Positions 57,730 through 64,000 of a stretch of 64,000 bases of DNA are shown piece by piece; the stretch's first letter is position 1, and every line of letters starts with the position of its first letter. The stretch lies in contig JAPFBL010000169.1 of NCBI GenBank assembly GCA_026182355.1, positions 496,001 to 560,000 of the forward strand, in the 5' to 3' direction. Source of the stretch: Hermatobates lingyangjiaoensis (lineage: Eukaryota > Arthropoda > Insecta > Hemiptera > Hermatobatidae). The notes under the pieces were generated by a model that worked only from the letters and a program-made list of their open reading frames with translations, made no database searches and was not told the DNA's origin. Position numbers and translations under genes: made by a program.

Positions 57730-58883
57730 TAGATACATTTTTAGAAAATTTGATACTTTTCAATTAGTAAAGTTGGTACTTTTACAAAAGGCTCTGAACC
57801 CCTCCACAATTATCATTTACTTACTACCGTAAATAAATGATTACTTTACTGACGTACACACCACGTCGCACACTCAACAACTAATAATAATAAAAACATT
57901 AATTATTATATACTGGTATATCTGTATTGTTATTTCACAAAAAATACCATCTAAATATTACCAGCATCAGAATACATTAGAATTAAAGTATCAAATAAAA
58001 ATGGATATAATTTACAATTAGAATTAAAATTCTAATTTCCTTTAGTTATCGAAGACTGGATACAAATTGATAACATCTTATTTCAAACTGACGTGTCGCC
58101 AAAAATTTTCGGCATTCTCAAAGGCTAAAAATCATTTATTGAAAATTAGTAATACCATAACTCTAAAAAAAAATACATCCACAGAATAAACAAAAACTAA
58201 AACACAATAAGCAACTATTTGAACAACTAGACAAACAAAATGTGCAGTTATTGCCAAAACAACGTACATTTTGGTTTTGTTTTCCTTTTTTGTGCTGTTG
58301 CTTATTGTGTTTTGTTTTCTGGTATTTTATATTCTTTGGAGGTATTTTTTCAGAGTTATTTATAGTATTACTAATTTCCGATAAATTGTTTTTAACCTCG
58401 AGAAGGAATTTTTGGTGAAACGTCGGCTTGAAATAAGATGTTAAGTAATGACGTAGGGACGATAAGTAAATTAGTATTTTAAGCAATGAGTTTGAGAGAA
58501 TATATTAACAGTATTCTTAATTTTAAATATCACCAGTGAAAGAAAATGCAAGCGAATGAAACACTATCATATGAATGATAAACTGTTAGTAAATAAATAT
58601 ATAACGACAGCTGAATGTCACAATGTAAATGATAACCAAACGTCAATTTTACACTTTAACAGTTTTTTTAAGGTTTAAAAATGAATTGCTGTCACAGGGA
58701 AAAATGTTTCGAATAAAAGTTGTATAAAATAAAATTTCTATTCGACTGTGATTTTAGATTCTCTCTAAAATCATTTGTTTTTAAAATATTTCAATCTGAA
58801 TAACTTTTATAAGTTAGGAATTTTCAAAAATTACGTCTCTACACCAAAAAAAAAGAAGTTCAATATCAAAACTAATAACGCAT

Positions 58884-58910
58884 TTCGAAGACTTAGTGTT
58901 CTTCTTCAGG
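58884..58910 (-). ncRNA. Hammerhead-like motif, family F1 diverged
   Basis: CTGAAGA, extra A, stem II GAACAC/GTCTTC (one mismatch), GAA, ATGCGTT (palindrome degraded). A more decayed relative is at 32240-32266 on the minus strand. Confidence 0.4.
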
Positions 58911-59159
58911 TTTATATCGGCACTATTGAGATGTTGTTGGATCTAGAAGGGACCTAGGAAGGTTTAAGACTATAAATTTTACAGATTTATACGTAATCAA
59001 TATGTAAAAACTTATGGATTTAGTTCTCTTTAAGATGTAGTTAACGAATCTGATTTTGATTATTGCGCCGTACAGTCTGTGATCGTGGACTGTTAAAATA
59101 ATCGAATGTAGCGCCTAAAATGAGTGTTAATTTGAAGCCAAATATGTTTTTTTTCTGAG

Positions 59160-59540
59160 TCATGAGGAAGGTACTCTTACTTTTAGGCGGGGAACCCTTA
59201 GCAAAATTTGTATTCTACACAATTCATTGAAAGTGTAGTGAATGAAAGACGTTGGTTATTGGTTTGCAGGGTGATGGGCAAGTTGGAGTTGTTTTTGATG
59301 GAAGCTCTATTGGGAATGGGAAAGAGAATGGCATTCACGTTTAGAAATAGGGCAGGTAAGGAAACCTCGGAAGCCAACATGTCCATCCCTAGGGCAAAAG
59401 GTCAATCCTCGGAGAAGCTAAGAGAGGAAACACCCAGATTAAAGGACACCAGTAAGTAAGCAGTGAGGTTCAGAGAATGCGTTGGAGATGGAAGTAAAGA
59501 AGGTAAAGGCTTCTTTGATGGCGACACCCTGTAGGGTTCA
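59160..59540 (+). other. GC-moderate island with 83-codon frame, unassigned
   Basis: A frame at 59208-59459 reads ELFLMEALLGMGKRM, FRNRAGKETSEANMS, REETPRLKDTSK. The region is less AT-rich than its neighbours but has no motif that I recognise, and the minus strand shows no collagen pattern. It could be a transposon fragment or an exon of an unrelated gene. Confidence 0.25.
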
Positions 59541-59874
59541 TAACATTTTATGTTTATTATTATTTATTTCCAATTATAAATAAAAAAAATACATAAAATG
59601 AATGCATATAATTGTTTTTCATAGTATATAATTATGACAAATATAATTAAAATTTGTATATTATTAAAATTTACAGCAGGTGTCCTGTTATTGAAAAGTT
59701 GTGGCATTGTTTCAAATTTTGTTTAAATATTAAGAAAAAAAAAGTAGTTCTAAATTTTCATTTAAAAAAGTAGCTTTCTCTGATGTAATATTGATCAAAA
59801 TCTAAATAGGAATTCTTGGGTATAACAGTAATTTGGCACATCAAATTGCATGGCCTGTAGCGTGTCTACAAACT

Positions 59875-61230
59875 TTGGATTCACACCATTCCAGCCCACC
59901 CCCGCAAAACCCACACGCATACTCTCTCCCCCTCACTTGTACATATATACTCATTCACTCAATCTCTCTCTCACACCTTCTCTTATACATATACACTAAC
60001 TCACTCAATCTCTCTCTCCTCCTTCTCTTATACATACACACTCACTCAATCTCTCTCTACCCCCTTCTCTTATACATATACACTCACTCACTCTCTCTCT
60101 CTCTCTCCTTGTCATATACATACTTACTCACTCACTCAATCTCTCTCTCCCCCTCTCTTATATATATACACATTAACTCACTCAATCTCTCTCTCTCCCT
60201 CTTACTCTGTCCCTCTCCCCCTCTCTTATATATATACACTCACTCAATCTCTCTCTCCCTCTCTCTTATACCTATACAGTCATTCAATCTCTCTCTCTCT
60301 CCTCTCTCTATCCTTCTCTTATACATACACACTCACTCAATCTCTCTCTCCCCCCTTCTCTTATATATACACACTAACTCACTCAATCTCTCTCTCTCTC
60401 CCTCTCACTCTGTCTCTCTCTCCCCCTCTCTTATATATATACACTCACTCAATCTCTCTCTCCCCCCTTCTCTTATACATACACACTAACTCACTCAATC
60501 TCTCTCTCCCCCCTCTCTTATATATACACACTAACTCACTCAATCTCTCTCTCTCCCTCTTACTCTGTCCCTCTCCCCCTCTCTTATATATATACACTCA
60601 CTCAATCTCTCTCTCCCCCCTTCTCTTATACATACACACTAACTCACTCAATCTCTCTCTCTCCCTCTTACTCTGTCTCTCTCCCCCTCTCTTATATATA
60701 TACACTCACTCACTCTTCTTCTCATCTCCACTTCTCATATACATACATACTAACTCACTCAATCTCTCTCTCCCCCCTCTCTATATACATACACATAACT
60801 CACTCAATCTCTCTCTCTCCCTCTTACTCTGTCTCTCTCCCCCTCTCTTATATATATACACTCACTCAATCTCTCTCTTCCCATTCTCTTATCTACCATA
60901 ACTCTCAATTCTTTCTCTTTATCGATACCCATCCACCCATCTCTTATATATATCACTCAATCTCTCTCTCCCCCCATTCTCTATACATACACATAACCAC
61001 TCAATATCTTACATCTCATTATACATCATAGTACCGTCCCCTCCTTAATAAACACACAACAATCATCCTCACACCTCTATACATACACCATCTAACTCAC
61101 AATCTAAAAAAAACTTTACGCCATAACTGTCTCATTTACATCTAATTATAATACTTATCAATCTCTCTCTTACTCTCTCTCTCTTCTTCTTCATTCATTC
61201 ACTCAATCTCTTTCTTTCTCTCTCTCTTCA
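59875..61230. repeat. CT-rich compound minisatellite
   Basis: Irregular units of CACTCACTCAATCTCTCTCT plus CCCCTCTCTTATATATA are repeated many times. The array decays from about 60890 and is followed by (AAAC)n, (CA)n and (CATA)n at 61260-61380. The open frame across it is a by-product of low complexity. Confidence 0.85.
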
Positions 61231-61307
61231 CCAAACATCACGTACACAATATTATACATACATAAACACATAGACACACAAACAAACAAACAAACAAACA
61301 AACAAAC

Positions 61308-61353
<46 letters not shown>

Positions 61354-61399
61354 TACATACATACATACATACATACACCATCATAAACAAAATTAAAAA

Positions 61400-63250
61400 A
61401 AAAATTAAACGACCATAAAACGTGTAATATGATAAAATCTCATTATCAAATATTTGTGATTACCATAACTGCTTCAACGACTATACCTTATACTTATAGT
61501 AAATGAAACAAATACAAAACAACAACAATACATAGAAAAGAAAATATTAAAACAAAATAAATTCCTTTATCATTCAACAGGCGTTGAAATATATGAATCT
61601 CTATCATTGACAAGTAAACCATGATATATATTAAATAGCAAAATTGAGAAATAATTATATTAAAAGTTGGGGGGGGGGGGAAGGTGGCATTGTGCTGAGA
61701 TGAGGGGAAGTCGCAAGAGGCAATTTATAAGCCATGAAATACAGCACCTGGGGATGTCTGCCGTCATTTCTAATCTAGCGAAAGCATACATGTCGCCATA
61801 TTGAATGGGAGCCCCAGTGTTGTCAAGGCAGACATATAACACTTGATGCTATATAATATCCATCCCGTGCAAATGCGCACTATTGCTATTATGCAGTATT
61901 GAATAATGGGAAAGGTATTATACTTTGTGTTAACACGTATACTACTTTTCCCTTCCACTAGCTAATCCACAAACTTGAAATATATAGTTATAGTGTTTTT
62001 TTTATCATCAAAAACACAAGTTATAGGTAAATGTGTTATAAGTACTAGACAACTAAGAAGGGCAAATATTAAATTCCACCTCTGTTTACTTGACACACTG
62101 TTTACTTTTAAATTATTAAAGTTTCAGTTTCAAATAAGTAATTTGTTACAAATAAATTATTATTTCATTTGAATAATCATAACTAATCAATTATAAATTC
62201 ATATGTTGGAACCATACATATAATTCATATACGGTATATATACACACGCATACTTTATACATATAAAGCATACTTTATATGTATAAAGTATACACAAGAA
62301 ATAAGGTAATATTTCTTTTTCTTTTTTTTTTGTAATCAAAACTTTATTTTATTTAACAATATATTAAAACCCAATATATATAAAATAATATATACACTAA
62401 TATAATTCAATACAAGTATTAGATAATAAGAATAATATGAAAATACAAAATAGTATAAAATAATTTTGTGATATTAGTTGCAATTAATTTAATATACTAT
62501 ATCATCTTTCAATTTAAATAGCACAAAAAAAATGAAATAAAAAAATGACAATATAAGTGTTTATATACTTAAGGAAGTTGAACTTCTTAATTGAACTCTA
62601 CTTCGCCCATCGATAATCCATGGCAAAAACACGATTTCATATACACTTATTGATATTACATATACACAAAAAATGTGTATACTAGTGTCACTACTAGTGC
62701 TTCACTAGCAGCCGGTTCTGATTTTTATTAACCTCGAGTGTGACTGTATTTCATTGTTTTGATAAGGCAGAATATGTTGGCATAAATAATCAGATAATAC
62801 TTAGAATGTTGGTGTTGTTGTGCCCAAGACATAGGTACAGTCAGATTACAGTTTGCCCAAAGGAAACAAAGTTGTTTATCGAAAAGGCCAAAGTGTTTAA
62901 AAAAAAAAAAAGTAAGTGACTGAGAAGAAGAGAAGAACTGGGCGAGGAAGAAGTAAAAGGCGCCCTCTTTGTATCCATCAGAGTCCTTTGCAAGATAAAT
63001 GATTCACCATACTTTACGCCCGATTGAACTCTCCAATCCGCCCTCGACTTACTCAAGTCCGACCTTTTTGCAAAACTTTCCACCTAGCCAACCAAATTGA
63101 CATCTATCTTTCTCCTTCGACTTGACTCCGGGCCAGTCTCATAATCTATCAGCTTACGCGCCCTACTCATTGCCCGTGCCAAGAACTATCAAATGCTTCA
63201 GATGTACACCTTCATGATAACTATATCATAATTGTAAAATATAAAATATA
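61400..63250. other. AT-rich sequence, nothing recognised
   Basis: Two short stretches of about 50-60 bp (near 62320 and 63712) share TTTTTTTTTGTAATCAAAAC, ATTTTATTTAA and TATATATAAAATAATATATA, so a small interspersed repeat is present. Otherwise featureless. Confidence 0.45.
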
Positions 63251-63447
63251 ATATACAACAGTATTATATTATAGTTCAATGTACAAGAAGAAACACAGAG
63301 AAATTAAAAACACTCACTTACACTCTCTAATTTTCAGTTTGTTCCGTTACTAGGACATACAAGAGAGAGAAAACAAGTTCACTGGTACAGGGACGGTTGG
63401 AAACGAACAAGCGTCTCTGAGCCAGTGCTCTTCGTTTCCATCTTATC

Positions 63448-63481
63448 TCTCCTGAAGACGGCTGAAACCGAAAATTAGAGA
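63448..63481 (+). ncRNA. Hammerhead ribozyme-like motif, family B
   Basis: TCTC, CTGAAGA, extra C, stem II GGCTGAAACC (weakened to about GG/CC), GAA, AATT, A, GAGA. A degraded minus-strand copy faces it at about 63300-63350, again a head-to-head pair (63270-63560). Confidence 0.6.
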
Positions 63482-63894
63482 CTGTAAGTTTGTGTTTTTA
63501 ATTTCTCTATGTTTCTTCTTCCACACTGAACTTTATTCGTCCATTTTGGATTACATTTTCATAAAAAAAATATAATATTATATTGTTTTAAATAATACTA
63601 TTATCAACGTCCAAAAAACACAAAAAAAATGCGAAAAAAGGCTATGATCTTTCAAAGGTAACAAGCGGTCTGCGTCAGAGTCAAATCGCAACTCCAACTT
63701 TTATTTCTTTTTCTTTTTTTTTGTAATCAAAACTTTATTTTATTTAATATAATAATAATATATTAAAAACTAATATATATAAAATAATATATACATTAAT
63801 ACACTAATGTATCAAATAATATTTGATCTAAAGATAGATCAAATAGCTAAGATATACACAAACACCTTGAGTTTATTTTGTTTTAGTGTCTCAG

Positions 63895-64000
63895 TTTAGT
63901 ATCTCCCTCGGAGAAGACATTAAACCTTCGATCCCGAGCATGTACGATGTCAAATACTATATAAAAATCCCTGCTCTAAATACATTTGAGTTAGGCATAA
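63895..64000 (+). mobile_element. tRNA-derived SINE body, truncated at window edge
   Basis: Contains CTCGGAGAAGACATTAAACC, TGTACGATGTCAAATAC and GAGTTAGGCATAA, continuing off the window. The tRNA head is missing. Confidence 0.6.

Larger units (their letters stand above)
55560..59150. other. Upstream intron or flank, little recognised
   Basis: Apart from the direct repeats at 57.1-57.7 kb and a decayed F1 motif at 58.9 kb, I see no exon-like island. No Gly-X-Y codon pattern appears on the minus strand. Confidence 0.45.

Noticed and set aside
59180..59200. Possible 16 nt collagen-like exon (GSPPK) on minus
   Set aside because: Too short, not a multiple of nine, weak acceptor, and no neighbouring Gly-X-Y exon.
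59833..60489. 218-codon Leu/Ser/Tyr-rich frame
   Set aside because: Low-complexity CT/TA microsatellite translation.

Overview
The window is AT-rich invertebrate DNA, most likely from an arthropod. It is dominated by introns and interspersed repeats. The one clear host gene is the 3' part of a collagen XV/XVIII (multiplexin) gene on the minus strand. Seven exons, split over about 45 kb, were found by reading short GC-richer islands on the minus strand, checking GT/AG boundaries and checking that codon phase carries across each junction. In transcription order they are 52069-51981, 48039-47947, 32031-31906, 26659-26465, 23313-23198, 15277-15116 and 6697-6583 (stop). They encode the trimerization domain, a short Pro/Thr-rich hinge and a complete four-cysteine endostatin domain with an unusual charged C-terminal tail. 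No Gly-X-Y (triple-helix) exon was recognised upstream of 52069.

Almost everything else is mobile DNA. (1) Penelope-like retroelement (PLE) remnants carry GIY-YIG endonuclease coding sequence (three sites: 47.1-47.3 kb, 50.4 kb, 54.1-54.6 kb). (2) Many short elements, usually head-to-head inverted pairs abutting (TA)n, carry a compact motif I read as a hammerhead ribozyme: CUGANGA, one extra base, a hairpin, GAA, a 4-6 nt palindrome, H, and a 3-5 bp stem I whose two strands change together between families. (3) Helitron copies, two of them with decayed helicase C-terminal coding sequence (42.0-43.2 and 43.5-44.5 kb). (4) A tRNA-derived SINE family of at least six copies. (5) A TA-flanked element with a DUF4817-like helix-turn-helix remnant (11.7-12.3 kb), a hAT-like MITE (17.25-17.87 kb), an unclassified element with terminal inverted repeats (27.14-27.72 kb) and a LINE endonuclease scrap (28.3-28.5 kb). 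(6) Tandem arrays: about 157 bp units at 0.4-1.4 kb, a 48 bp minisatellite at 29.5-30.6 kb, and a CT-rich compound array at 59.9-61.4 kb.

Layout: 1-6.5 kb is 3' flank with a Helitron and a satellite; 6.6-52.1 kb is the collagen gene, with repeats filling the introns; 52.1-64 kb is upstream intron or flank, with the largest palindrome (53.66-55.06 kb). The most notable observation is that several sequence-unrelated element families share the same hammerhead architecture. At least three PLE endonuclease remnants are followed by such a motif, intact or degenerate.
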